Assembly (NCBI GenBank): GCA_024235095.1
Contig: JACKNC010000001.1
Location: 1,773,501-1,837,500 of the forward strand
Direction of reading: 5' to 3'
DNA: 64,000 bases
Origin: Gammaproteobacteria bacterium
GTDB taxonomy: Bacteria; Pseudomonadota; Gammaproteobacteria; Competibacterales; Competibacteraceae
Below the pieces are notes generated by a model. That model saw only the letters and a program-made list of their open reading frames with translations, was not told where the DNA came from and searched no databases. Positions 34,891 to 45,486 of the stretch are shown here, in pieces. Made by a program: the position numbers and the translations under genes. Within the stretch, counting starts at the first letter, position 1. Each line of letters starts with the position of its first letter.

Positions 34891-35838
34891 ATGACCCGCG
34901 CCGTTGTTTTTGCTTATCACAATGTTGGAGTCCGTTGCCTCAAGACGCTGCTGGCTGGCGGTTTCGATGTGGCGCTGGTTCTCACCCACGAGGACAGCCC
35001 GAACGAGCAGATCTGGTTTGACCGCGTCGGGGCGGTGGCCGCCGATTATGGCATCCCGGCAATCACTCCCGAAGACCCGAATTGCCCGGAGATCGTGCAA
35101 CACATTAATGATCTGGCGCCTGATTTCCTGTTCTCGTTCTATTATCGCCGCATGTTGTCTCCGGAACTGCTGGCGATCGCACGGCACGGCGCGCTCAACC
35201 TGCATGGTTCGCTGCTGCCGAAATATCGGGGGCGAGCGCCGGTCAACTGGGCGGTTCTGCACGGTGAAACGGAAACGGGCACGACCTTGCACTACATGAC
35301 CGCCAAGCCGGATGCCGGTGATATTGTCGCCCAGACCGCCGTGCCGATTCTGCCCGATGACACCGCCCGCGAAGTGTTTGACAAAGTCACGGTGGCTGCC
35401 GAAATGACCTTGCACCGCGTCTTGCCTGCCCTGATCAATGGTACAGCCCCGCATCTTCCCCAGGACCTCAGCCAAGGTAGCTACTTCCCTGGGCGCAAGC
35501 CGGAAGACGGGCGTATTGACTGGAACTGGCCCGCGATACGGATTCACAATCTGGTTCGGGCGGTCGCTCCGCCTTATCCGGGAGCTTTCACCACTGTTGC
35601 GGGCCAGCCGGCGCGGATTTTGCGAACGCGGGTTGTGCTAAGCTCGCCTCCCCAGCCCGACTCTCCGCCGCCGAGAGGACATCAGTCTGTTCTGGCGGAA
35701 ATCAGCGGACGACTGATTGCCTCTTGCACGGGCAGCGAAGCATTGCAAATTCTGACATTAGACATTTCCGGTCAACCGGTGTTCCCTGAGCAACTGACTG
35801 ACCGGCTTGGCCCAGGACCCTGGCGACTGGGCGATTAG
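34891..35838 (+). CDS. UDP-L-Ara4N formyltransferase (ArnA N-terminal half as separate gene)
   Basis: A 315-residue formyltransferase corresponding to the N-terminal half of E. coli ArnA, which N-formylates UDP-4-amino-arabinose before transfer to lipid carrier. The catalytic loop is ALNLHGSLLPKYRGRAPVNWAV and the catalytic Asp is in KPDAGDIVAQ; residues 205-300 match the C-terminal OB-like part of the formyltransferase. The decarboxylase half is a separate gene starting 37 bp later. Pathway role: lipid A modification with aminoarabinose. Confidence 0.87.
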   Translation: MTRAVVFAYHNVGVRCLKTLLAGGFDVALVLTHEDSPNEQIWFDRVGAVAADYGIPAITPEDPNCPEIVQHINDLAPDFLFSFYYRRMLSPELLAIARHGALNLHGSLLPKYRGRAPVNWAVLHGETETGTTLHYMTAKPDAGDIVAQTAVPILPDDTAREVFDKVTVAAEMTLHRVLPALINGTAPHLPQDLSQGSYFPGRKPEDGRIDWNWPAIRIHNLVRAVAPPYPGAFTTVAGQPARILRTRVVLSSPPQPDSPPPRGHQSVLAEISGRLIASCTGSEALQILTLDISGQPVFPEQLTDRLGPGPWRLGD

Positions 35839-35875
35839 GTCAGGTTTCTTCAACGATCAAAATTCTCCACACTCA

Positions 35876-36919
35876 ATGAAAAGCATCCTCATTCTTGGCG
35901 TCAACGGCTTCATTGGCCATCATCTATCCCAACGTATCCTGGCCACGACCGGCTGGCGGATTCACGGCATGGACATGCAGGATGACCGGGTTCGCGACCT
36001 GATCGACCATCCCCGTTTTCACTTCTTCGAGGGCGATATCACCATCAACCGCGAGTGGATCGAGTACCACATCAAGAAGTGCGACGTGGCGTTGCCTCTG
36101 GTGGCCATCGCCACGCCTGCAACCTATGTACGCGAACCGCTGCGGGTCTTTGAACTCGACTTTGAGGCGAATCTGCCCGTGGTGCGATCCTGTGTCAAGT
36201 ACCGAAAACGCCTGGTGTTTCCCTCGACTTCCGAAGTGTATGGCATGTGCGCGGATGGGGAATTCGATCCTGAACAATCGCCGCTGGTCTATGGACCGAT
36301 TAACAAACCGCGCTGGATCTACGCCTGCGCCAAGCAGATGATGGATCGGGTGATCTGGGCCTACGGCATGGAGCAGGGACTGGATTTCACTCTGTTCCGC
36401 CCTTTCAACTGGGTCGGGTCGGGTCTCGATTCCATTAACACGCCGAAAGAAGGGAGTTCCCGGGTCATCACCCAGTTCCTGGGGCAAATCGCCCGTGGCG
36501 AGTCCATCAAATTGGTCGATGGCGGCGCTCAGCGGCGATCGTTCACTTACATCGATGACGGCATCGATGCGCTAATGAAGATTATCGCCAATCCGAACGG
36601 CGTGGCCAGCGGCCAGATTTACAATATTGGCAACCCGCACAACAATCTGTCAGTGCGTGAACTGGCGATGCGAATGCTGGAGTTGGCGGCGGAATACCCA
36701 GAATATCGTGACAACGCAGCTAAGGTGCGGCTCGTGGAAACTACGGCGCATGACTACTATGGCCAAGGTTATCAGGACGTACAGCAGCGGGTGCCGAAAA
36801 TTGCCAATACCTGCACCGATCTGGATTGGCAGCCGACCGTGACGATGGACGAGGCGCTACGGAAGATTTTCGAAGCGTATCGGACCCATATCATGGATGC
36901 GGGCGATCTGGTGGACTAA
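35876..36919 (+). CDS. UDP-glucuronate decarboxylase (ArnA C-terminal half as separate gene)
   Basis: A 347-residue NAD-dependent oxidative decarboxylase giving UDP-4-keto-pentose, equivalent to the C-terminal half of E. coli ArnA. It opens MKSILILGVNGFIGHHLSQRI, has FPSTSEVYGMC for the catalytic Ser and RWIYACAKQMMDRVIWAYG for Tyr/Lys, and FTLFRPFNWVGSGLDSI. The ATG at 35876 is chosen because upstream codons lie in the formyltransferase gene. arnD follows by 3 bp. Confidence 0.9.
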   Translation: MKSILILGVNGFIGHHLSQRILATTGWRIHGMDMQDDRVRDLIDHPRFHFFEGDITINREWIEYHIKKCDVALPLVAIATPATYVREPLRVFELDFEANLPVVRSCVKYRKRLVFPSTSEVYGMCADGEFDPEQSPLVYGPINKPRWIYACAKQMMDRVIWAYGMEQGLDFTLFRPFNWVGSGLDSINTPKEGSSRVITQFLGQIARGESIKLVDGGAQRRSFTYIDDGIDALMKIIANPNGVASGQIYNIGNPHNNLSVRELAMRMLELAAEYPEYRDNAAKVRLVETTAHDYYGQGYQDVQQRVPKIANTCTDLDWQPTVTMDEALRKIFEAYRTHIMDAGDLVD

Positions 36920-36922
36920 GCG

Positions 36923-37825
36923 ATGATCACGTCCCTGCTGGCGCTTAAAGTCGATGTCGATACCCTGCGCGGAACGCTGGAGGGCGTCCCTCGCCTGGTC
37001 GAGCTGTTTCAGCGCCACCGGACCGACGCAACCTTTCTATTCAGTCTCGGCCCCGATCATACCGGTTGGGCGATCCGCCGGGTGTTCCGTCGAGGGTTTC
37101 TTGGCAAGGTGCAACGCACCTCGGTGCTCGAACACTATGGGTTGAAAACGCTGCTGTATGGGACGTTGTTGCCGGGGCCGGATATCGGACGGCGGGCAGG
37201 AGACGTGATGCGTTCGGTCCGTGACGCAGGTTTTGAGACCGGCATCCATTGCTGGGATCATGTGCTCTGGCAGGATCACGTCGCTCAAGCTGACCGGGAA
37301 TGGACGATGGAACAGATGAACAAGGCGGTTGACCGCTATCGGGAAATCTTTGGCGCGGCGGCGACCGTGCATGGCGCGGCGGGCTGGCAAATGAATGATC
37401 ATGCGTTACGGCTGACCGGGGAATTGGGCTTTGCCTGGTGTTCCGACAGTCGAGGCGCGCACCCGTTTTTACCGGTGGTGGACGGCGCAACTATCGCCTG
37501 TCCTCAGTTCCCCACCACCTTGCCGACATTGGATGAACTGATTGGCGTCGATGGAATCACTCCGGATCATGTGGCTGATCGCTTGTTGGCAATGACGCAG
37601 ACAAAGCCCAATACCGGCCACGTTTTTACCCTGCATGCTGAACTGGAAGGCATGAAGTTCCTACCGATTCTCGATCGCTTGCTGACCGGCTGGCGAAAGC
37701 AGAGCTATTGCCTTGGGGCATTGCGAACCCTGGCGGGGGAGATAAACCTGGATGCCTTGCCGCATCATGCGGTGACGGAAAGAACGGTTCCCGGACGGAC
37801 GGGAACCTTGTTGGTTCAGAGGTAA
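36923..37825 (+). CDS. arnD: 4-deoxy-4-formamido-L-arabinose-phosphoundecaprenol deformylase
   Basis: A 300-residue polysaccharide-deacetylase-fold enzyme that removes the formyl group after transfer to undecaprenyl phosphate. The metal-binding LKVDVDTLRGTLEGVP and GIHCWDHVLWQDHV segments and ATVHGAAGWQMNDHALRL match ArnD. It is the third gene of a compact operon (gaps 37 and 3 bp). arnB, arnC and arnT do not follow, so the pathway must be completed elsewhere. bfr converges, two bp after its stop. Confidence 0.9.
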   Translation: MITSLLALKVDVDTLRGTLEGVPRLVELFQRHRTDATFLFSLGPDHTGWAIRRVFRRGFLGKVQRTSVLEHYGLKTLLYGTLLPGPDIGRRAGDVMRSVRDAGFETGIHCWDHVLWQDHVAQADREWTMEQMNKAVDRYREIFGAAATVHGAAGWQMNDHALRLTGELGFAWCSDSRGAHPFLPVVDGATIACPQFPTTLPTLDELIGVDGITPDHVADRLLAMTQTKPNTGHVFTLHAELEGMKFLPILDRLLTGWRKQSYCLGALRTLAGEINLDALPHHAVTERTVPGRTGTLLVQR

Positions 37826-37827
37826 GG

Positions 37828-38292
37828 TTAAAGTTGCGCTTGCAGGTAACTGGGCAAGCCCAAGTGTCCTATCAATCCTAGCTGCATTTCGAGCCACTGA
37901 ATATGCACTTCCTCGCTGGCAAGGATGGCGGCCAGCAGGTCGCGGGTGACGTAGTCGCTGCAACTTTCGCAGTAACCTATCGCTTCCCGATACAACGGAT
38001 GCGCCTGATGTTCGAGTTTCAGATCGCCACGGAAAATTTCCTCAACGTTCTCACCAATATAAAGCTTGCCAAAGTCTTGTAGATTGGGCAGTCCCTCCAG
38101 ATCCAGAATGCGCTTCACCAACCGGTCGGCATGCTTCATTTCGTCAATCGATTCGTCATACTCATGTTTGCCGAGCTTGGCGAAGCCCCAACTATCAAGC
38201 ATACGGGCGTGGAGAAAATATTGGTTGATCGAGGTCAATTCGTTCTTGAGCGCCTGGTTCAGGTACTCGATGACTTTGGCGTCGCCTTTCAT
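37828..38292 (-). CDS. bfr: bacterioferritin
   Basis: A 154-residue subunit of the 24-mer iron store. The four-helix bundle carries the ferroxidase ligands (LKNELTSINQYFLHARM, YDESIDEMKHADRLVKRIL, LASEEVHIQWLE) and a haem-ligand-type Met in DEMKHAD. The ATG at 38292 gives MKGDAKVIEYLNQ, the normal start. bfd lies 22 bp upstream on the same strand, so the store and its iron-release ferredoxin are co-expressed. Confidence 0.95.
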   Translation of the reverse strand: MKGDAKVIEYLNQALKNELTSINQYFLHARMLDSWGFAKLGKHEYDESIDEMKHADRLVKRILDLEGLPNLQDFGKLYIGENVEEIFRGDLKLEHQAHPLYREAIGYCESCSDYVTRDLLAAILASEEVHIQWLEMQLGLIGHLGLPSYLQAQL

Positions 38293-38314
38293 TGAGCAAT
38301 ATTCTCCCTGGAGA

Positions 38315-38593
38315 TTACAGATCAACCGCGAACCAGGGCCGCTCGGGAGCAGGCTCAACGGGTTTGCGCGGTGGAGGAGTTTCCGTAGCGACAGGCGGCA
38401 TAACCTCGGTTATGCCTGTTGGTGATGGAGCGGCTAGACACGCATCGAGAAATTCCTGGACGCTGTCAGTGCATTTACCGCAGTCGGCGCTGATTCCCAG
38501 ACGAATGTTCAAATCACCGATCGTCCGGGCTCCCAGTTCGACCGCTTCACGAATTTGCCGGTCAGAGACCGACTTGCAGATACATAAATACAC
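38315..38593 (-). CDS. bfd: bacterioferritin-associated ferredoxin
   Basis: A 92-residue protein with the four 2Fe-2S cysteines of Bfd: MYLCICKSVSDRQIREAV (C4, C6) and ISADCGKCTDSV (two more). Bfd donates electrons to bacterioferritin to release iron. The start is GTG at 38593 with AGGAG upstream. Beyond residue 55 is a proline-rich tail (PPPRKPVEPAPERP) longer than in the 64-residue E. coli protein. Confidence 0.92.
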   Translation of the reverse strand: MYLCICKSVSDRQIREAVELGARTIGDLNIRLGISADCGKCTDSVQEFLDACLAAPSPTGITEVMPPVATETPPPRKPVEPAPERPWFAVDL

Positions 38594-38622
38594 GATGGCA
38601 ATCTCCTGGTCAAAGTTATTGA

Positions 38623-38634
38623 AATGAATTCATT
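38623..38634. promoter_or_regulatory. palindrome upstream of bfd
   Basis: A perfect 12-bp palindrome AATGAATTCATT sits 30 bp ahead of the bfd start, where an iron-responsive (Fur-like) operator would be plausible. It does not match the Fur consensus well, so this is tentative. A GGGCA/TGCCC hairpin lies farther right near 38660-38676. Confidence 0.3.
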
Positions 38635-38780
38635 CATAACCCCATCCGATCCTCCCTCTAGCGGGCAAATAATATGCCCGAACTCTGGAGGGGGTTCACA
38701 GACATCTGGTGTTAATTGCCCGCCACTGTACAATGATTACGCACTCGATGAAATGACCTCATTCCACCACCGTACAGAAG

Positions 38781-39959
38781 ATGGCTGCCGTGCCCGATTC
38801 CTCCCAACCTCTTGGCTTCGCTACCCGCGCCATTCACGCTGGTCAATGGCCCGATCCGAGCACCGGCGCGATCGTGACGCCCATCTACGCTACTTCAACC
38901 TATGTCCAATCCAGTCCAGGCGTCCATCAAGGTTTCGAATACTCGCGCAGCCAGAACCCGACCCGCTTTGCTTATGAGCGCTGCCTGGCCGATCTGGAAG
39001 GCGGTGACGCCGGTTTTGCTTTCGCTTCCGGGCTGGCGGCCAGCTCCACAGTGCTGGAACTACTGGATAGCGGCGATCATATTGTGGCCCTGGATGACCT
39101 GTACGGCGGCACCCGACGGTTGTTTGAGCAGGTGCGACGGCGCAGCGCCGGATTGGATTTTTCCTACTCTGATTTGCGCGACCGGGCAACTTTGGAAGCG
39201 GTGTTGACCCCGCGAACCCGCATGATCTGGATCGAAACGCCGAGCAACCCGTTGTTGCGGCTGGTCGATTTGGCCATGATCGCCAATGTGGCCCGTGAGC
39301 ACGGAATTTTGGCCGTGGCGGATAACACTTTCGCTACCCCCTGGGCGCAGCGCCCGCTGGAGCTAGGTTTTAACATTGTGGTGCATTCCGCGACCAAATA
39401 TCTAAACGGCCATTCCGACATGATCGGCGGTGTGGCGGTGTGCCGAGGTCAGGCGTTGGCCGAGCGCCTGGGTTATCTGCAAAACGCCCTGGGCGCGGTG
39501 GCCAGTCCTTTCGACAGTTTCCTGGCCTTGCGCGGACTGAAAACCCTGGCGCTGCGCATGGAGCGACATAGCGCGAATGCCCGACAATTGGCGGAATGGC
39601 TGGAGCGACACCCGAAGATTGAACGAGTCATTTATCCCGGTCTGCCGAGCCATCCCCAGCATGAACTGGCGTGGCGACAAATGTGCGGTTTCGGTGGCAT
39701 GGTCAGTGCGGTGGTGCGCGGCAGTCTCGCTGAAGTCACCCGATTCCTGACCGGTTGCCAGGTGTTCACGCTGGCGGAAAGCCTGGGCGGCGTGGAGAGT
39801 TTAATTGAGCATCCGGCCATTATGACTCATGCCTCAGTGCCGCCGGAAGTGCGCCGGGAACTGGGCATCGACGACGGACTGGTGCGGCTGTCAGTGGGCA
39901 TTGAGGATGTGGAGGATTTGATTGCCGATCTGGCGCAGGCGCTGGAACACGAGGCATGA
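38781..39959 (+). CDS. PLP-dependent trans-sulfuration enzyme
   Basis: A 392-residue Cys/Met-metabolism PLP enzyme (cystathionine gamma-synthase / beta- or gamma-lyase group). The PLP lysine is in VVHSATKYLNGHSDMIGG, with YSRSQNPTRFAYE, GFAFASGLAASSTVLELL and ESLGGVESLIEHPAIMTHASV. Sequence alone does not separate synthase from lyase; an E-S-L-G-G-V-E-S-L motif is common to both. Upstream 38594-38780 is non-coding. Confidence 0.9.
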   Translation: MAAVPDSSQPLGFATRAIHAGQWPDPSTGAIVTPIYATSTYVQSSPGVHQGFEYSRSQNPTRFAYERCLADLEGGDAGFAFASGLAASSTVLELLDSGDHIVALDDLYGGTRRLFEQVRRRSAGLDFSYSDLRDRATLEAVLTPRTRMIWIETPSNPLLRLVDLAMIANVAREHGILAVADNTFATPWAQRPLELGFNIVVHSATKYLNGHSDMIGGVAVCRGQALAERLGYLQNALGAVASPFDSFLALRGLKTLALRMERHSANARQLAEWLERHPKIERVIYPGLPSHPQHELAWRQMCGFGGMVSAVVRGSLAEVTRFLTGCQVFTLAESLGGVESLIEHPAIMTHASVPPEVRRELGIDDGLVRLSVGIEDVEDLIADLAQALEHEA

Positions 39960-40070
39960 TTGCGAGCAGGTCAAATGGTTTGCTTATCGCCATTTGAGGC
40001 AGAACGGGATGAGCGCTGTCCGTAGCGAGAGGAACATGCCGTTGATTGGTGAGAATGTGCGCTAAGCGCT

Positions 40071-40156
40071 TGGTGCCGGGAGAGAGACTCGAACTCTCAC
40101 GAGGTTGCCCCCGGTGGATTTTGAGTCCACTGCGTCTACCATTCCGCCACCCCGGC
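40071..40156 (-). tRNA. tRNA-Leu (anticodon CAA)
   Basis: Minus strand: acceptor GCCGGGG/TCCCGGC, D-arm with GGTAGACGC, anticodon stem GTGGA/TCCAC with loop CTCAAAA giving CAA (codon UUG), a long variable arm and T loop GTTCGAGTC. CCA is encoded. 86 nt. Confidence 0.96.
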
Positions 40157-40222
40157 ACGGGAGGGAAGCGGGTAATTATAAGGATTTTCCATCGATGGGC
40201 AAGCCAGCAGCGCATTTTCCGG

Positions 40223-42235
<2,013 letters not shown>

Positions 42236-42336
42236 GGGATTTTGGCCAAGCGGAAATTCCAGTATCATCCGACATCGTGTTGAGTCCGCGTGTTCAACTC
42301 GTCCTTCCCTTCTCAACCATCATTCAGGAGTTTGCC

Positions 42337-43521
42337 GTGAGCACCCCGCTTTCCGAACGTGTACAGCGCATTAAGCCCTCCCCCACTTTGGCGGTCACCG
42401 CCAAAGCCAATGCCTTGAAAGCTGAGGGCAAGGATGTCATCGGCCTCGGTGCGGGCGAGCCAGATTTCGATACTCCGGACTTTATTAAGGAAGCCGCCAT
42501 TAAGGCGATTCACGCCGGTTTCACCAAATACACGCCGGTGGACGGTACGGTCGGCTTGAAAAAAGCCATTATCGCGAAATTCGAGCGCGACAATGGTTTG
42601 ACCTATGAACCCAAGCAGATTCTGGTGTCCTGTGGCGGCAAACAAAGCTTTTATAACCTGGCCCAGGCGCTGCTGAACACCGGAGATGAAGTAATTATCC
42701 CGGCGCCGTATTGGGTGTCGTATCCCGACATGGTGCTGTTGGCCGATGGGACGCCGGTCATTGTCAACGCTGGCGTCGAGCAGAATTTCAAGATCACTGC
42801 AGCGCAACTGGAAGCCGCGATTACCCCCCGCACTCGGCTGCTGGTCATTAACAGCCCTTCCAATCCGACCGGCATTGCCTATAGCGCGGCGGAATTGACC
42901 GCGCTGGGCGAAGTATTGCGTCGCCATCCGCAAGTATATATTGCCACGGATGACATCTACGAACATATCCTGTGGGCCGGGGAAAAATTCCATAACATCG
43001 TAAATGTTTGTCCGGATTTGTATGACCGGACGATTGTGCTGAATGGCGTGTCCAAAGTGTATTCGATGACCGGTTGGCGCATCGGCTACTGTGGCGGGCC
43101 AAAGGATTTGATCAATGCCATGACCAACATTCAGTCGCAGAGCACGTCCAATCCAACCTCGATCTCCCAAGTTGCAGCGGAAGCCGGGCTGAATGGCGAT
43201 CAGTCCTGCGTAACCATGATGGTCAAGGCGTTCAAAGAGCGTCATGACTATCTCTATGCCGCCCTGAAAGCGATGGATGGGGTGGAGGTGGCGCCGGCGG
43301 ACGGGACGTTCTATTCCTTCCCCAGCTTCCAGAAGGTAATCGAGCGCATGGACCTACCCAATGATATTGCCTTCGCCGAATGCTTGCTGAGCGATGTGGG
43401 CGTAGCGGTGGTGCCGGGTTCAGCGTTTGGCGCGGAAGGGTGCGCGCGGCTGTCGTTCGCCACCAGCATGGATAATCTGACCAAGGCCCTGGAGCGCATT
43501 GGCCGGATGATCGCCGGTTGA
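42337..43521 (+). CDS. aspartate aminotransferase, class I
   Basis: A 394-residue PLP aminotransferase of the Igamma (thermophile/AspC-like) group. The PLP lysine is in LNGVSKVYSMTGWRIGY, with INSPSNPTG and GAGEPDFDTPDF. The start is GTG at 42337 with AGGAG at 42326-42330; the open frame reaches farther upstream but homologues begin near STPLSERVQRIKPS. It is divergent from uvrB (101 bp between starts). Main reaction: aspartate plus 2-oxoglutarate to oxaloacetate plus glutamate. Confidence 0.93.
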   Translation: MSTPLSERVQRIKPSPTLAVTAKANALKAEGKDVIGLGAGEPDFDTPDFIKEAAIKAIHAGFTKYTPVDGTVGLKKAIIAKFERDNGLTYEPKQILVSCGGKQSFYNLAQALLNTGDEVIIPAPYWVSYPDMVLLADGTPVIVNAGVEQNFKITAAQLEAAITPRTRLLVINSPSNPTGIAYSAAELTALGEVLRRHPQVYIATDDIYEHILWAGEKFHNIVNVCPDLYDRTIVLNGVSKVYSMTGWRIGYCGGPKDLINAMTNIQSQSTSNPTSISQVAAEAGLNGDQSCVTMMVKAFKERHDYLYAALKAMDGVEVAPADGTFYSFPSFQKVIERMDLPNDIAFAECLLSDVGVAVVPGSAFGAEGCARLSFATSMDNLTKALERIGRMIAG

Positions 43522-43571
43522 TCGGGGATTGACAGCATGACTGGGGATCAATAAAATCCTCGTTTCTTTAT

Positions 43572-43647
43572 TCCCCAGTAGCTCAGTCGGTAGAGCAGGT
43601 GACTGTTAATCACCGGGTCCGTGGTTCGAGTCCGCGCTGGGGAGCCA
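43572..43647 (+). tRNA. tRNA-Asn (anticodon GTT)
   Basis: Acceptor TCCCCAG/CTGGGGA, anticodon stem GGTGA/TCACC with loop CTGTTAA, T loop GGTTCGAGTCC, encoded CCA. 76 nt. Confidence 0.98.
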
Positions 43648-43655
43648 GATGAATC

Positions 43656-43690
43656 AAGGGCTTGCAGAAACGCAGGCCCTTTTGGTTTTT
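43656..43690 (+). terminator. terminator after tRNA-Asn
   Basis: Stem AAGGGCTTGC/GCAGGCCCTT (one mismatch region) with a six-base loop, followed by TTTTGGTTTTT. Confidence 0.75.
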
Positions 43691-43838
43691 GAGTCTGTGT
43701 AATTCCGCACATTGTGACGGTTAGGGGGATTTGAGCGTCGTCACTCAATGCAGTCCTGCGCTCATTAGTTTAGAATGCAAGCTCTAACCTCGTCTGCTAA
43801 TGTCCGACTCTGAGAACGAGTACAGAGGACAGTGCATA

Positions 43839-44333
43839 ATGAAAACTGATTTACCCGAAGAAAATCAATACACTCGCAATATCCAGGACTTCACCCGTCA
43901 AATCTGGCTGGCGGGATTGGGAGCATTCGCTAGGGCGCAAAACGAAGGCGGCAAGGTTTTCGATACGCTCGTTCAGCAAGGCCAAACGATAAATGCCCGG
44001 ACAAAAAAGGCCGTCCAGGAGAAAACGGTGCCATTGCAGGAAGGTGTTGAAGCAGCTCAGGAAAACGCCGCGGCGATTCGCGGCAAGGTCGCAGGAAGCT
44101 GGAGCAAGCTGGAAGAAGTGTTCCAAGCCCGGACCGCCCGCGCCCTGAGCCAGTTGGGAGTGCCTACCCAGGAAGATATTCAACAGTTGTTCCAGCAAGT
44201 AGAGCAACTCAATCAAAATATTCAGGAATTGACCCGAGCGGCAGAATCGGAAGCCAGTACTGGGAAAAAGCCGCTCGCCAAGGTTGCCGAATCAGCAACG
44301 AATACTAAAGACGTTTCATCGTCGGAGACATGA
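43839..44333 (+). CDS. phasin-family polyhydroxyalkanoate granule protein
   Basis: A 164-residue helical protein resembling PhaI/PhaF-type phasins, which coat polyhydroxyalkanoate granules. Typical features are QDFTRQIWLAGLGAFARAQNEGGKVFDTLVQQG near the N-terminus and a long amphipathic helix to about residue 140 ending LGVPTQEDIQQLFQQVEQLN. AGAGGA nine bases ahead favours the ATG at 43839 over one 39 bases upstream. A basic C-terminal AAKP tail as in PhaF is missing. It implies carbon storage, though the synthase is not in this window. Confidence 0.85.
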   Translation: MKTDLPEENQYTRNIQDFTRQIWLAGLGAFARAQNEGGKVFDTLVQQGQTINARTKKAVQEKTVPLQEGVEAAQENAAAIRGKVAGSWSKLEEVFQARTARALSQLGVPTQEDIQQLFQQVEQLNQNIQELTRAAESEASTGKKPLAKVAESATNTKDVSSSET

Positions 44334-44345
44334 CCTTAGCGCGTT

Positions 44346-45476
44346 TCACACTACCACCAGATTATCCCGGTGAATCAATTCCGGATCGTCGAGTGCACCC
44401 AGCAGTTCCTCAATCCGGCGGGTCGTCTTGCCGATCAACAGCAGCGCCCGCTCCGTATCGCAATTCACCAAGCCACGCGCCACTTCAACGCCGTTCGGAT
44501 CCAGACAGGCCACTAGATCGCCGCGCTCAAAGTGGCCTTCAATCGCGGTAACACCGACAGGCAACAGACTCTTACCGGCGGAGCGGAGCGCGCGCACTGC
44601 TCCGGCATCCAGATGCAAACGGCCCCGGACTTGTAGTTGCACCGCTAGCCACTGCTTGCGCGCCGCGACCGGACTCTGGCTGGGCCGCAACAAGGTTCCC
44701 AGCGCTTCGCCAGCCGCCACTCGGCGCAGCACATTCGCTTCCCGGCCCCAGGCCAGCAAGGTAAATGCCCCGGAGCGAGCGGCTTTAGTCGCCGCATTCA
44801 ATTTAGTTAACATGCCACCGCTGCCTAAACTACCCGCACCACCCCGCGCCATGTTTTCTAAAGCCAGGTCACCCGCCCGGCCCTCACTGATCAGCCGGGC
44901 ATCGGGAAATTGGCGCGGGTTCTTGTCATACAGCCCCTGTTGATCGGTCAGAATCACATACAACTCGGCTTCCACCAGATTCGCCACTAATGCGCCCAGC
45001 GTGTCATTGTCGCCAAAGCGGATTTCCTCGAAGGCCACGGTATCGTTTTCGTTGATAACCGGCACCACCCGTAAACGCAGCAGGGTGCGCAAGGTATTGC
45101 GAACATTCAAATAGCGTTGCCGGTCAGAGGCGTCTTCATGGGTTAGCAGGATTTGCGCGGTGCGAATGCCATGACGTTGAAAGGCCGATTCCCAGGCTTG
45201 CACCAGGCCCATTTGCCCGACTGCCGCCGCCGCCTGCAAATCCGCCAGACTGACAGGACGCTTGGGCCAACCCAGTCGCTGCATGCCCTCGGCCACCGCG
45301 CCGGAGGTAACCAGCAACAATTCCCGGCCAGACCGATGCAATTCCGCCATCTGCGCGACCCAGGCGTCGATGGAAAAATTGTCCAGCCCATGCCCTTCGT
45401 TCGTGATCATCGCACTGCCGATTTTGACCACCCAGCGATGGGCTGCGCCCAGTTGCTCGCGTGTTTTATTGAACAT
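44346..45476 (-). CDS. proB: glutamate 5-kinase
   Basis: A 376-residue enzyme phosphorylating glutamate for proline synthesis. N-terminal amino-acid-kinase domain with WVVKIGSAMITNEG, LLVTSGAVAEG, VPVINENDTVAFEEI and GTGGMLTKL-like SLGSGGMLTKLNAATKA; the C-terminal 95 residues form a PUA domain (GRLHLDAGAVRALRSAGKSL). Feedback inhibition by proline is expected for the family. It follows obgE by 10 bp and closes the rplU-rpmA-obgE-proB group. Confidence 0.96.
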   Translation of the reverse strand: MFNKTREQLGAAHRWVVKIGSAMITNEGHGLDNFSIDAWVAQMAELHRSGRELLLVTSGAVAEGMQRLGWPKRPVSLADLQAAAAVGQMGLVQAWESAFQRHGIRTAQILLTHEDASDRQRYLNVRNTLRTLLRLRVVPVINENDTVAFEEIRFGDNDTLGALVANLVEAELYVILTDQQGLYDKNPRQFPDARLISEGRAGDLALENMARGGAGSLGSGGMLTKLNAATKAARSGAFTLLAWGREANVLRRVAAGEALGTLLRPSQSPVAARKQWLAVQLQVRGRLHLDAGAVRALRSAGKSLLPVGVTAIEGHFERGDLVACLDPNGVEVARGLVNCDTERALLLIGKTTRRIEELLGALDDPELIHRDNLVVV

Positions 45477-45486
45477 AGGCAAATTT

